DNA from: Saururus chinensis
Lineage: Eukaryota > Streptophyta > Magnoliopsida > Piperales > Saururaceae
NCBI GenBank assembly: GCA_035235625.1
Contig: CP141145.1
Location: forward strand, 35,878,668 to 35,942,667
Length of the DNA: 64,000 nucleotides
Direction of reading: 5' to 3'
A program made the position numbers and the translations under genes. This document shows, piece after piece, positions 1-11,282 of this stretch (the stretch's first letter is position 1; the number at the start of each line of letters is the position of its first letter). The notes beneath the pieces were generated by a model. It did not search any database. It was not told the DNA's origin and was given only the letters and a program-made list of their open reading frames with translations.

Positions 1-643
1 ATCTTCCTACAAGTTAGCATAATTGATAAAATCAAACTGCTAATTGTCACAATGATGATAGGTTAAATTGAATCCCTATTTATTACAACCATATGCAATG
101 AGCCAGGCCTGTAGAAAAACAATGTTTACAACCATAAGAGAAATACAGAATGCAAAAAGATATACTACAAAAGCAGAAAACTTCCACTCAAAGCAGCAGG
201 CATATGTAAATCGTGTCCAATCCCGGTGCTGACCCTCCCGAGCCTTTTTGATGAATTCTCATAATAAGTACAATCTGATATCTAATAGCGAAAAAAGGTA
301 CAGTTTGATATCACATGATTAAGACTACGAATAAATTAGATGATCTGAAACAAATAATATAAACAGCAGATTCAACTTGAAAATTGCCACCTACAATAGA
401 AATTGCAAAAACATAAACAAACAACCAGTAAATGGATAAGTACGTAAACTCTTTGGTTAGACAATTCATACGCAAAACGGCAAAGAAAATTTTAGACACT
501 CAATTATCCGTAAAAGGCCAATTTCTAAGCTTCACTGTTACTCAAACACGAAATCCATATCTGATAACAAACAGAACCTAAATTTCATCCCAAGAACTCA
601 ATTTATTCTTAATCGTCAAGTTTAAACTTCTAAAAAAAATTAC
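1..643 (-). other. Intron of the DUF1068 gene
   Basis: This AT-rich stretch begins at the donor at 643 and reaches the left edge. No DUF1068 exon, repeat or other gene is recognisable in it. The small open frame at 311-499 resembles no known protein. Confidence 0.5.
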
Positions 644-845
644 CTTCGGGCAACATGAGCAGCGGTTGGGACGCGCAGTCGCAGACGCAAGGAGGGCAGA
701 CGGAGGCGCGGCCGACGGCGGCCAGGCCCTCGGAGACGTGCCAGTAGAGCGGGGGCCCTACAATGTAAACAGCCAAGCTCAAGGCCAGAACCATCACCAG
801 CGCCTTCACCAGGCCCGGACTACAAACAGATCGATCGCCAGCCAT
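644..845 (-). CDS. DUF1068 family protein, first coding exon (partial gene)
   Basis: This exon encodes the N-terminus of a small plant-specific DUF1068 membrane protein of unknown function. From the ATG at 845 there is a hydrophobic segment (about residues 12-31, VKALVMVLALSLAVYIVG), the GPPLYW motif, and the family's cysteine signature CPPCVCDC near residues 50-57, followed by PLLMLPEG. A donor follows directly (CCCGAAG then GTAATT, intron from 643). An upstream in-frame ATG at 875 is possible, but 845 gives the usual short N-terminus. The coiled-coil remainder must lie beyond position 1, and I found no second exon in 1-643. The family call rests on the cysteine motif and its position after the anchor. 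Confidence 0.75.
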
Positions 846-875
846 CCCCCAGACCAAAATCCAAAATAAGACCAC

Positions 876-1920
876 AACCCCCCAAACCCAGAAACCAAAG
901 TAGCAGACTCGACTCCCTCACACTCACCTCCCGCTCCACATAATGATTAATGAATGAGAGCGAGATGGTCATCGGTGACGGGTCCTTCTCAGGATTTTAC
1001 CTCTCATTCGGCTTCTTCTTCCGGCATCAATCACATCATCCATTCATTCAGTATATTATACGGCGTATATGATATGCAGTATTTACCATCACCGACAAGG
1101 GGAGACGGTAGATGAGAACTGAGAAGAGAACCCAAGAGGAGGCGGGCTGTCGGTCTACTAATCTCTGCTGCTGGCGTCGGCTGTCTCGTCTGCACTAAAC
1201 CGTGTGACGTAAAACTTCATTTTACCTCCTTACTGCCGTTTGCAGGTTAGGGAACCGGATACGGGAAGTTCCGGTCTTACTGCATCCGACGTTTTGGCTT
1301 TGTGGGGTGCTTCGTCCTCATTCTGGCTTGGCTTACAAGCCGTCTGTCTTATCGACTAATGCTAGTTGAACTGTTGAAGGGGGAAGGCAGAAAAAGCAAA
1401 GCTAGTATTTATTGCAATGGTTGGAGGGGTGCTTTCTTCAGTTGCCAACAGATGCCAACCATATAAAGCGCTTTGTTACTTTCTATTGCAGAAGGTTGAA
1501 TGGCCATTTCATGTGGGTTCTACTCACTGCTGCCTGATTAAGAAGCATCTCATCAACTAATGTGGATCAGAACTTGAATCCTTCAGATTTGGACATTCCA
1601 ACTACGAGCACAGAAACTTGACAAATAGAAAGACAGAGACTTGGAATAATACTCACGTGTGTACAAATATACCCCACAATTTTTCGAGTTAAAAAGCATT
1701 TAATTATCAGCAGAGACAAAACATGCTCATTTATGTGCCTCCTTGATTTTGTTCCTTTATATCTTGCAAGCCTTCTTTTTCTCACACTCTATATAGCCAT
1801 GCTTTGGACCTGTACCACTTTGGCTTTTCCATCTCAAGCTAGGCAGGTAAGACACCATAATGGCACATATACACAGGAGATGTATGTAACAACTGGACAG
1901 CTAGGATATCTTGGCCAAGT
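876..1920. other. Upstream region of DUF1068 gene and 3' flank of OSCA1-like gene
   Basis: Both neighbours are on the minus strand, so this stretch holds the promoter and leader of the DUF1068 gene (about 880-1250) and the 3' UTR of the OSCA1-like gene (about 1570-1920). No other coding sequence or repeat was recognised. Confidence 0.45.
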
Positions 1921-4900
1921 TCATGGCTGTTCATCAATTGCCTCCGACAAGGAAGGTGGCGACATTGAGTTACTCCGTTTGCTGGCCAATGGTGTGTTCC
2001 TGCGGGATTGTCTTTTTGTTGCGACCCGAACGTCTTCCTGCTCCAGCTGATGTGAAGCAAGCAAATAATCGTTGTCGTCGTCGCCACCCTTGAATACAGG
2101 GTGCATGTATGCATTTTGTAGGTAACCTTTCAAGTTGAAGTTGGGGTCTTTAGCACGCTCCAGTGTATCTTTCATCATAGCCTCCTGGAATGGACCAAGG
2201 TAAGAATCGATTGGCAGTGAAGTCAACATAATCAGTGTAATAACAAATAGGAGAAAATGTGTCCATCCAGCCTTAGTCGTGCTGGTTGGATCTCTCCAGG
2301 TATGGAAACAAATGAAACCACTTGCTATTTGATACACTTGACATCCTTGGAATAGAACCAGAAAAATGTTGATGGATTAACCATTTTGGCTGAAGTCTAC
2401 TTAGTCGTTTCGAATTTACGCCCTTTCAATCATATAATTCTGATTCATCCATGTCATTCATATTCGAACTACTCTGTCTACATGGCTCCCATGTCTTGCG
2501 CAGTGAAATTAGGACCATGACTGATATCACCATCCACCTTTAGACGACTCCAATATAAATGATATGCAAAATTTACAATGAACATGACACACCACTGGAC
2601 TTAATCCTAAGCATCGCATCCACATCTTTCTTCCCTTGACTATCAATTACAGAACGGATTATGTATTTTCTTATTTAGAGGTCTCTTGATTGTCAATCTT
2701 CACATTTTTCACATCTGGTGGTCTTTTGATAACACTGTGTTCCGAATATTGAGCTTCGAACCTTTTTTTCTGTAAATCTGGATGACCAGTTACTTCGTCC
2801 TTACGATTTAGGAATATAAACGTACACTCTCTTCTAACTGGACATTTTTTAGTCACTTAATTGAGATATTGGATAAATGTCAACAAATAATAGTATGACT
2901 TGCTAAGGAGTAAAGAGAAAAAAGTATTTCTTTGTACCTGTAAGGGGTATTTAACAAAGGCTGTTTCATATCGGCTTTTGCAGATCCAATGGAACCATAT
3001 GGTGAGCACAGGAAGAGCAACAAGCAGAGGGGTTGATTGGGAAGCTTCTTTAGTACCTAGCAATCCTAATAAGAGTAGCTCTGCAATAATCATAGCTGTG
3101 ACAATTCGCCCATGAACATCTGGCCAGAATGCTGCAGCACTCTCGTATTCTTGGTTATAGACATTAATGATCTATATCACACAAGAACTCCAATTTAGAT
3201 GATAAAGTTCTACCAATTTGAATGTAAAATGTATCACACTAGATCAACGATTGTAAGAAACATATACCTGGTGACGATAAACCACATAGGCCAAGGCAAA
3301 GAAGACTAAAATGAAAGGTAGCAGAATGGGAGTTACCACCATATGCACCAAACCGAGTAAGAAATATAACTGTATTTTTGGCTCATTTGAATGAAACTCA
3401 ATACTGCCTGGATCCATAGCATCTTCTCTGTCCTTTTCAGTTTTTACCAAAAGAAGATTTTTCAGATGGTAGATTATGAGTGCTTTCAACCTAAGAATTT
3501 CACCAGCAGTTCCTGCCCAGCCATCTACCATAATATAAGTTATGAAGAAAGTTGCTTTCATTGGGATTGTAACACCAATGATTCTGGGAATACTGCACGT
3601 TACAAGCAAATACTCTGAATTAATCTCTATTCAGTGTAATTTATATACCTTCATAACAAGTTTTAGTGAAAGGTTGAAAATCCAACACTTGTGCCAAAGA
3701 TTACAACAGTGAGTTGATCGGTGAATGAACATACTCATTTGCTGACTGGTGAAGAAACGCATCTAGCTGTTCAAAAGCAGCTCCTGCTATAATGTTAGCA
3801 AGAAATACATTTATAAGTTCAAAAATATAGAACTTCGAAGCAGATCTTCTCTGTAAAGAAGAGATAGAGATGAGCCCTTCAATTTTAGATATTAGCATCA
3901 AGATGCTTGGAAGAAAGATGAGAAAAATCTTTAGAACAATGCCAGGGAGGACACCTTGAATCAATGACTTTATAATCTTTCTGCAAGTAAAAAAAACTGT
4001 TAGCATGAAACTCAGAGTATCTTTAAGAATGTCTTTTCCGTCGCCATGGTGGCATATGCAGGAGAAAGAGAAGTAAATAAAATACTCACATCTCAATTAC
4101 AGGTCTCAAGAACGGAACTCTCCTTTCAATTCCCTCAATATTTGCGAGGGATTGTACAAAAGCTATTGGTATCATGAAGAAAAATGTAAGAAAGAAGAAT
4201 GCAACAGCCATTAAGAGTCTCCTTAGTGTGAGAGAAACAAATGGGATTGCCAGGTTATGCCAGTAAACATCTCGAGGTTCAGGGGCCCAGTCAGTCAACC
4301 ATAATGTAGGATTCCTGGATTGCTGAGTCTGAGCACACACAGCAGCACCCCAACGAGTTTTAAAAGAAACAAATGCTACTGGCATGACAATCTTCTGGTT
4401 GTCCTTTATTCTCTTTCGCTCCAAAACCTCCTGAAAAGTAGAAGAGATCAGCTTCACTATGATAATCTTGAAGAATTGCAATTAAGGTCATTGAATTTGT
4501 TTTCGCTAATGGAGAATACAAAGTAATCCACTGCAAGGAAATTAATGAATTACTTACATCTTTTAATAGCTCATCAACTTTCAATGTATAGTAATCAATT
4601 GCATCAAATTTCTTCCCCCAGAGTCCTAAGAAACCAGTCTGCTTAACTAAAAACATTAATTATCAAGTCTGTGGTCGAAAAATGAAAAAAATTAATAGTT
4701 ACATGCACAGATAACAGAAGAAAATAGAGTGTTAAAGTATGCATTAAGTAATGGGAAGAAGTTTTAAAGTGAAACCTTTGAAGTTGGTCTCTTTGTTGAA
4801 TTTCTTGCATACTTAAGCTGATAATAATCGAGCCAGTTCTGTATATTTTTCCTTTTCTTGACTACTTTTGCAAGTTTGTTAGCATTGTAGACAACCTGCA

Positions 4901-7030
4901 CTCACTTCAGTTAGCATAAACTACAAGTTAAATATCCTTCACACTGAAATAATCAATAATATTAAGTAATAAAATATAATAAACAGAAAACTGCCATAAT
5001 TAGTAAAGTATGAGCATTCAACCTATTAGAATGAATGCCAATGTGTACTAGCAGAAACAAAATTTAATATCCTCAGGGCTAAGATAGTGAGATCTTTCAA
5101 ACTAAACCAAATAATCTAGGACAGGTGCACACGAATGAATATTTGTCTCACTAACTTTTTAACTGAGATCAACAACTTACATTGTAAACCAGAAAAATCT
5201 TTATGGATTGTCAGAAAGATAGGTATGTAGCATTCAGAATAAATAAAAAAATAGCTGATACTGATATAGATAGAGAGATTTTAAATTGCACCAGAAATAT
5301 GACCTGATAGGAGAGATAGTGATCAGGATGATTGACTAGAAAAAAATGTTCCACAAGTTCACCAACTGATTCATCAGGATCTGGTGGCACATTTCTGACA
5401 AGAACCTGCAGATATTCATTTATAAACATCTAAAACTCGCAAAAATACATGTGAAATGATATTTAAAAGAGCATATTTTCTTCGAAGCTGAAGGAAGAAA
5501 AGAACAAACAATAGGACAGTTGTATAATATTCATTAGTACCAAGTCTAAAAACTTCTTCAAAAGAGTTGAAAGAGAGAAATGGAGTTAACTTACAGTAAA
5601 TTGATCAGGACGACGATTCTCTGAAGCAAGAAAATGCAACCTCATTGTTGCAATTCGCTCATACTCCTTCAGCAATATGTAGCATGTCCAAGCTATAAAA
5701 ACATAAGCCATTACCAGATGCGTCCAAAACCTGTAGTATTGAAAAAGAAAAATTTCAGGCGTTCCATGAAAAATCAACAAATAAGCACGAGAAGACTGAA
5801 GCTTCATCTTTTGGAGAACAATCTCTCCTGAGACAAGTTTTTCAGACGACCGTAAAGAATTGATTTGACAGGTTGAACCCTCACCTTTCTGATCCGTTTG
5901 GGACATTTGAAATAGAAAGTTTGTCAATGCCACTGAACATAACGTTGGATTTCTCCAGACTTCCACTAGTCCAATTCACTGGCACCAGAATCGCAAAGGC
6001 AAGAAAGGTGATTGGAACAAAGATTTTGAGTCTGAAAAAAAATTTGACATAAAACGAACTTACATACTGCATTTTATGAAGAAAAGCGAACGAAGGAAGA
6101 AAATAACAATAAAGATGTTATTGCTGATTCCAGATAAGAACAAATGGGACAGTATCAACATATGTAAAAGATAAATTTGTACCCGCCTTAATTTTTTTAA
6201 CAACAGAGGGAAATTATCTAACAGACTATTATAGTGAATTTTAGACACAGCATCCTTTGCCCCATTCACTAGCTGCTAGACCACTTTAACAATTAATCCA
6301 GATTACTTGAAAATTGGTTTTTTCTATCATAATAATTGAGATATTCACATTCAGCACTTGGAGAAAAATGAGATTTTAAGAGTTGGATTTTTATGGTGCT
6401 TGAACATTATGCAACTGTCTGATATTAAAAAATCACTGAAGTGAAAGCTCTTCCACAATCTTTATGGCTATTTAAGATATTTTTGAGGCATATAAACATA
6501 TTTGTTATATAAAGCTAGAGTTTCCCAATCATGATTTTTTACACCGATACTGGAACACAATATTAATTTAATTCTCATTCTCTTAAGAAGTACATTGATA
6601 AATATTGCATTTTACCAAGACACTTATCAATGTTGTTAGAGACAACAAAGAACCAGAGAGTGCATAATTCAACAGTCCAAAATTTCAATGTTTTCATTCA
6701 GATTATTGAAGCATACCCGAGCAAATATATTCGTAGATAAACAACTGAGTCGAGCCCTGCATGATCAATCAACTCAAGCTCTGGCATTCTCAATGCTTCA
6801 GGCACCCAACTCAGGAACCTTACATATGACCTTAAGTTCAAATTGATGAACTTGCCAACAACAGCTCCGGAAAGGCCCGGACTGCTTCTTATGCCCTTTA
6901 TGTACCATTTTGGAAAGTAGACCCTGTCATTTAGTGGTTGCAACCTCAGTATGGCAAATGCTAAGAGGAATGCAAGAGCAGTGATAATGTTGACAGCAGC
7001 TGAAAATCCTATATCGCCGAGTGTTGCCAT
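1921..7030 (-). CDS. OSCA1: OSCA1/CSC1-like hyperosmolality-gated calcium channel
   Basis: The product is a plasma-membrane, mechanically and osmotically gated cation channel of the OSCA/TMEM63 family. Eleven exons join in frame: 7030-6717, 6031-5885, 5730-5595, 5405-5304, 4895-4776, 4638-4558, 4430-4090, 3980-3735, 3592-3268, 3171-2938, 2184-1921. They encode 769 residues, the usual OSCA1 length. Visible landmarks are the N-terminal helix (about 7-30), FVPITFLAFAILVPVNW (about 108-124), the cytosolic RNVPPDPDESV segment in exon 4, NWLDYYQLKY, the SFKTRWGAAVCAQT motif, the pore-domain helices of exons 7-9 including FFITYIMVDGWAG, FILVFFALAYVVYRHQ, and a C-terminal tail with KGGDDDNDY and TKRQSRRNTP. 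All introns read as GT-AG. It most resembles the OSCA1.1/1.2 branch; the exact paralogue is not decidable here. Confidence 0.95.
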
Positions 7031-7756
7031 CTACCGCTGCAATGGGATGCAAAAGGAACCGTTAAGAAAAAAATTAGGTAAATTTTCACTCACAACTTGA
7101 AGGCAAAACAGGACAGGAGAGTATGGTTAATTGAATAAATTAACATGACTATATTACCACTGTATTCATAAATTGAAGGGTTGAATTTATTCGGGAACTT
7201 TTGTTCTTAGCATGTTTCGTGTCTTATATCCCCTTTGTGTAAGGGAAACAAGAGTCAATATATCAGGTGTTCGGTTCACCAAAATTTTTTACCCAATAAC
7301 GAATATCGCTGGCAAGACAGGCGCATAACACATTAAGAACAAAACGCATGAAAGACATCGCTGGTGACTGGTGAGGGTCTAAGGGGGCAGTATGAACATG
7401 GATGCCAGGAATGGTATTCGGCATGCACGAAGGCAAAAATTTCATTCAATATCAATAAACTGTCCATCATGTTCAGCATGATCTCATGAGAGTCCATCGA
7501 TAACGTAACAGACAATCTACTTTCTTCGTCTTCCTTCCATTCTTCCTTTTCCAGCCTAAAATGCCCAGTAGTCTTAGCTATACTTTTGACGACTTAATTC
7601 GGGCAAATCATGGATGATAGACAAACAACAAAACAATAAAGAGAAACTCGTAACAACTAAGATATCTAAACACCACAGTGATCTCCTTTAAGCCATTCAG
7701 TATTAAATTAAGATCGGTCATCAGAAATTTCAGAACAAGGACAGTAAGGAAGTTCC

Positions 7757-7812
<56 letters not shown>

Positions 7813-8130
7813 CATACTTCTAAGCGATGGCATGTGAAGCAGAACCAGTACTTGATGTAATCTAAATGCTAAATGTGATGAAACAGGAAGCACCCGGCTG
7901 AGCCGTCTGAGGACTGATCAGTCTAGACTCCAGACTGATCTAGAGGGAGGACACGGGAAGCAGAGAGATGAAGGACAAACCTGATCGGGGAAATGGACAG
8001 GAAAGGAGTCTTCCCTTTTATAAGACCCTACAGAAAAGGAAAGCCGGATTCGTAAAAGGAAGAAGGAAGAAAGCTTGAATCACACTGAAAGCAGAGCTGC
8101 AGAGATGGCGAGAAAGAGAAAAAGGCTGTC
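7031..8130 (-). promoter_or_regulatory. Leader intron and promoter region of the OSCA1-like gene
   Basis: Reading the minus strand, TTGCAG at 7042-7037 just before the ATG looks like an acceptor, leaving a six-base leader piece. This implies a 5'-UTR intron. A good TATA box (TATAAAA, 8022-8016) lies about 1 kb upstream, and a CT/CA microsatellite sits between it and the ATG. The leader donor was not fixed. The arrangement is inferred from sequence signals only. Confidence 0.45.
7757..7809. repeat. Compound (GT)n(GA)n microsatellite
   Basis: An uninterrupted GT run (7757-7778) passes directly into a GA run (7779-7809). On the minus strand this reads CT then CA, typical of plant 5' leaders. 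It lies in the probable leader of the OSCA1-like gene. Confidence 0.95.
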
Positions 8131-8753
8131 TTTGTTTGACATGCAGGAGTCAGGAGGTGACTAGGGAGGGACGTGCTGAGTCGTAACATGGCATTTGACA
8201 AGAATAGTTATTATCGGCGGGATGCGTACTTAAAAAACTGATTTGGTTGGCATTGGAGGCCGGCCGGTGCCCAACTGTCCTCATTTGATGTGTTGAATAT
8301 TTTAACAAAGAAAAAGAAGCCCTTTGAGTAATGCATGTCGGATTTTGATCAGATTGTTTACTATACGTGCTTCCGTGTGAGATTTGGCCCACCAGTAATG
8401 TACATTTCGGATTTTTTAATCAGATTGTTTACGATGCCTGCTCACACTGATGAAGAAAAATATAAAAACATTAATACACGGTTGGTTTGGGCGTTGAAAG
8501 CTGTGTGGGGGATGGTTGGGGGTAAAACTAGTTAAGGGCTGGCCGGCTGGGTCAGGTTTGTTAGTTGTGCACGTCAATATAACGTGCAATCAAATAAACA
8601 TGGAAATTTTTAACTGTTAAGATGATTTGAAACTTTAGAAACTGGTAGTTAGTCAGATCTCATGCATGTGTGGGAAGGAGCGTTTTCTATGCTCCGCGCT
8701 CACAGTGAGGAATGCATGAGAAGCAGTGGATTTCAAGATCGATGGCACACAAG
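8131..8753. other. Intergenic, nothing recognised
   Basis: This is spacer upstream of the OSCA1-like promoter. No gene or bounded element was seen. The sequence around 8338-8430 repeats a short motif (cggattttgatcagattgtt and a near copy) about 70 bases apart. Confidence 0.4.
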
Positions 8754-8842
8754 GAGTGGATTTTAAGATCGACCGCACACACTAGCGCATGTTAAGCTAA
8801 CATGGGCTAGTGTGTGCGCTGTTGATCTTGAAATTTGCCGCT
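8754..8842. repeat. Near-perfect hairpin with about 41-bp arms
   Basis: The left arm (about 8754-8794, containing AAGATCGACCGCACACAC) pairs with the right arm (about 8798-8842, containing GTGTGTGCGCTGTTGATCTT) with few mismatches and a loop of about three bases. A second, partial direct copy of the left arm lies just upstream (about 8723-8753). It could be a tiny fold-back transposon remnant or a small-RNA hairpin; nothing shows transcription. Confidence 0.7.
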
Positions 8843-8989
8843 TGCTAGGCGTTCCTTACACTTAGTTCACATTGAAGAGGGAACAGGAAAAACGCTTCCT
8901 TATGTGTGTTGCTTGATTTTTCATTTTTAGACTTTTGGATTGAACCCATCACGGATAAATTAGATTCACCTACCTAGGAGGGGTCAGGG

Positions 8990-9313
8990 ATTTTATCGGG
9001 ATGTGGTTAGGTCAGTTCTAATTTTGTTATACCCGAACCCTATGCTATTTTAAGAAATAGTAAATTTAAATCTGACTATAATTCTTATTTGGGTTGAATT
9101 TGGAAACTAAACTTAACCCGTTAAGGTCGGACATAGTAGGGTTTTATCAAAATATAAAAATAAAATAAAATTTATATTTATAACTTTAATCGTGATGTGT
9201 CAAATTGGATCACCTAAAACCCAAACCCAATTGGGTTAAATTTGAAAACCTAACTCCAACCTATTAGAGTCAGTTTGGTATTTACTACATATATAACCCA
9301 AGTGACATTCTTA
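8990..9313. mobile_element. Degenerate hAT-type MITE remnant
   Basis: The sequence aligns by eye with the intact element at 31778-32248. Both hold the segment around 'taagaaatagtaaat', the GGGTTGAATTTGGAAAC repeat unit, and a 3' end of the form AACCC-AGTG-CAT-C-TAG. This copy is more diverged and its left end is unclear, so no target duplication could be assigned. Confidence 0.55.
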
Positions 9314-9614
9314 GTAGTGTTTAAAACCCAGCCCAACACCCAGCCAGTTGAATCGCCTACCCGTTAATCGGGTCGGGCTGATTTAATAGTGTCAAGACAA
9401 AATATTCTAATGGAGAAAGGGCTAAAACTCTCATTATGAGAGTCCATAAGCAAGCCTAACCCAACAGGCTACACCAACTTTAATATACATTTTTATTTTA
9501 TATATTCACTATCTACTTTATGTTGCCCATTGCTCTATAAAAGATATAACACTTACTCTCTAATGCCTGACGGCCTGACCAACAATGATTTTGTATAAGT
9601 ATTTTACCTAACCT

Positions 9615-10233
9615 TATATTTAAGAACGTGGCTATTTAGACACCTTTTTTTTCCTTGTACCCCATTGCTTGTTTACCCCATTATTTTTTTATTAAAATTT
9701 CGCACATCCCTCATTTTTACGAAGGTCTCCTTCTTCTTACTTCACTTCTTCCCCTTCCTTTTTACCAAGGTCTCCTTCTTCTTACTTCACTTCTTCCCCT
9801 TCCTTTTTTCTTCTCCGGTGTCAGCATCAAGTCAGCAACCTTTTCTCATTGTAGCCACTAGTCGAGGTCACATACTAGCTGCAGTTGCATGTTGGTTGTG
9901 GCTACATGTTGGCTGCAGCTGGGCATTGGGCGTGGCCGTGCACAGGACGCAACTAGCAACCTCACAGAAGATGTGACCAATGGCCTCGCACTAGTCATAA
10001 CGGCCATAGCCGGCTGGATTTGGCTGGCCACAGCACAAGCTAACCAATAGCTACTGGAGTTAGTACCAGAGGAAAAGGAGAAAAGGGTGAGGTTTATGTT
10101 TTGGGAAAAGTACGGGTAAAAGGGATGAGGGGGATAGGAGGAAAGAAGTAAAAAAGAAAAAAATACAAAATTTCTTTAGTTTAGGGGATACATGAAAAAA
10201 TACAGGGTCTAAATAGCCATATTCTATATTTAA
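9615..10233. mobile_element. Mutator-like (MULE) non-autonomous element, copy A
   Basis: The element spans 9624-10224, with perfect 9-bp target duplications TATATTTAA at 9615-9623 and 10225-10233. Its terminal inverted repeats begin GAACGTGGCTATTTAGAC and GAATATGGCTATTTAGACCC. The 9-bp duplication points to the Mutator superfamily. The interior has a duplicated pyrimidine-rich stretch (about 9722-9810) and short GGC-rich repeats, with no transposase. A closely related copy lies at 25995-26806. Confidence 0.85.
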
Positions 10234-11282
10234 TCTAAGAGAAGATTAGGTCAACCCGGGTTAACCCGCAGTTAAACCTAATTAACCCAACCCGGTGACC
10301 AATTCAAGTTAGTGGCTAAGCCAGTTTTTAACAATTGATTCCTAGGTAACGCGTTATTTGAGTTGTAGCAGAAAATATAATGATGACTTGAGAAAATTAG
10401 GTTCAAACTTGTATGTATTGACTGCATTCCTATCACAACTTTTCGTGGTGTGAACACTTAAAAGCTTTTAAGGCTTTATAGAGAGATTTATATTAGGTTT
10501 CGTATGTTATATTATTCTTCAATTGATACACTTCCATAGATGCGTGGGAAGAAGATTCTAAGAGATTTCAGAATGATCAAAGTTGCCCTTGTTCATCTAA
10601 GGTTCTTTTAATCTCAAGGACATTCTTATATTATTTGCGAACGTCAATTAACGGTTCGAAAATTTGTATAGAGTACTATATAAGTTCCATGTTAATTGCT
10701 CCATTTGGATCAATTTAAATGGTTGAATTAAAAAAGTATCTCACAAGTCTAATTTCTATTCTTTTAGGTGTGAGTCTAGCTGTTTGATAAAAAATTATAC
10801 TATACTTCTAAATAAACCTATTAAGATAGGAAGTATAAACCACTATTCCGGTGGGCCCACACTGCTCACATCAGATCAGACTAGTTCCTTAAGATTTTCT
10901 CAACTTCCCATTAAGATGCGGCTGAGCTCTCTCTAGTAACCAAGACACTATGGCATGACCGCATAAGCACGATATTGAAAAATAAACGTTGGGTGGAAAT
11001 CAGGAACTTGCGCTATCGGATTATCTGCGACTTCAGGCTCAACTGACCAACCACAAATATGCTGACAGGGAAACAAAAATTGGTTCTTCCATCCAAGCAA
11101 AAGCCAAGTCCATATATCCTTTTTTTGCAACATCAAAATGTAATACGCATTTCCAATTTCATCATTTACCTGTTACAACAAAAAAAAAATACTAACAGGA
11201 GTAGAGCTTCAAAACGTTTTTTATGTAAAGAATGCATGCCTTACTTATGAAGCATCCTCGCAGGTGAGTCGCTTTTGACACA
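10234..11282. other. Intergenic, 3' flank of ASY1
   Basis: This is AT-rich spacer, the last part of which is presumably ASY1 3' UTR. No gene or bounded element is visible. Small open frames near 10950-11250 look like chance. Confidence 0.4.
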
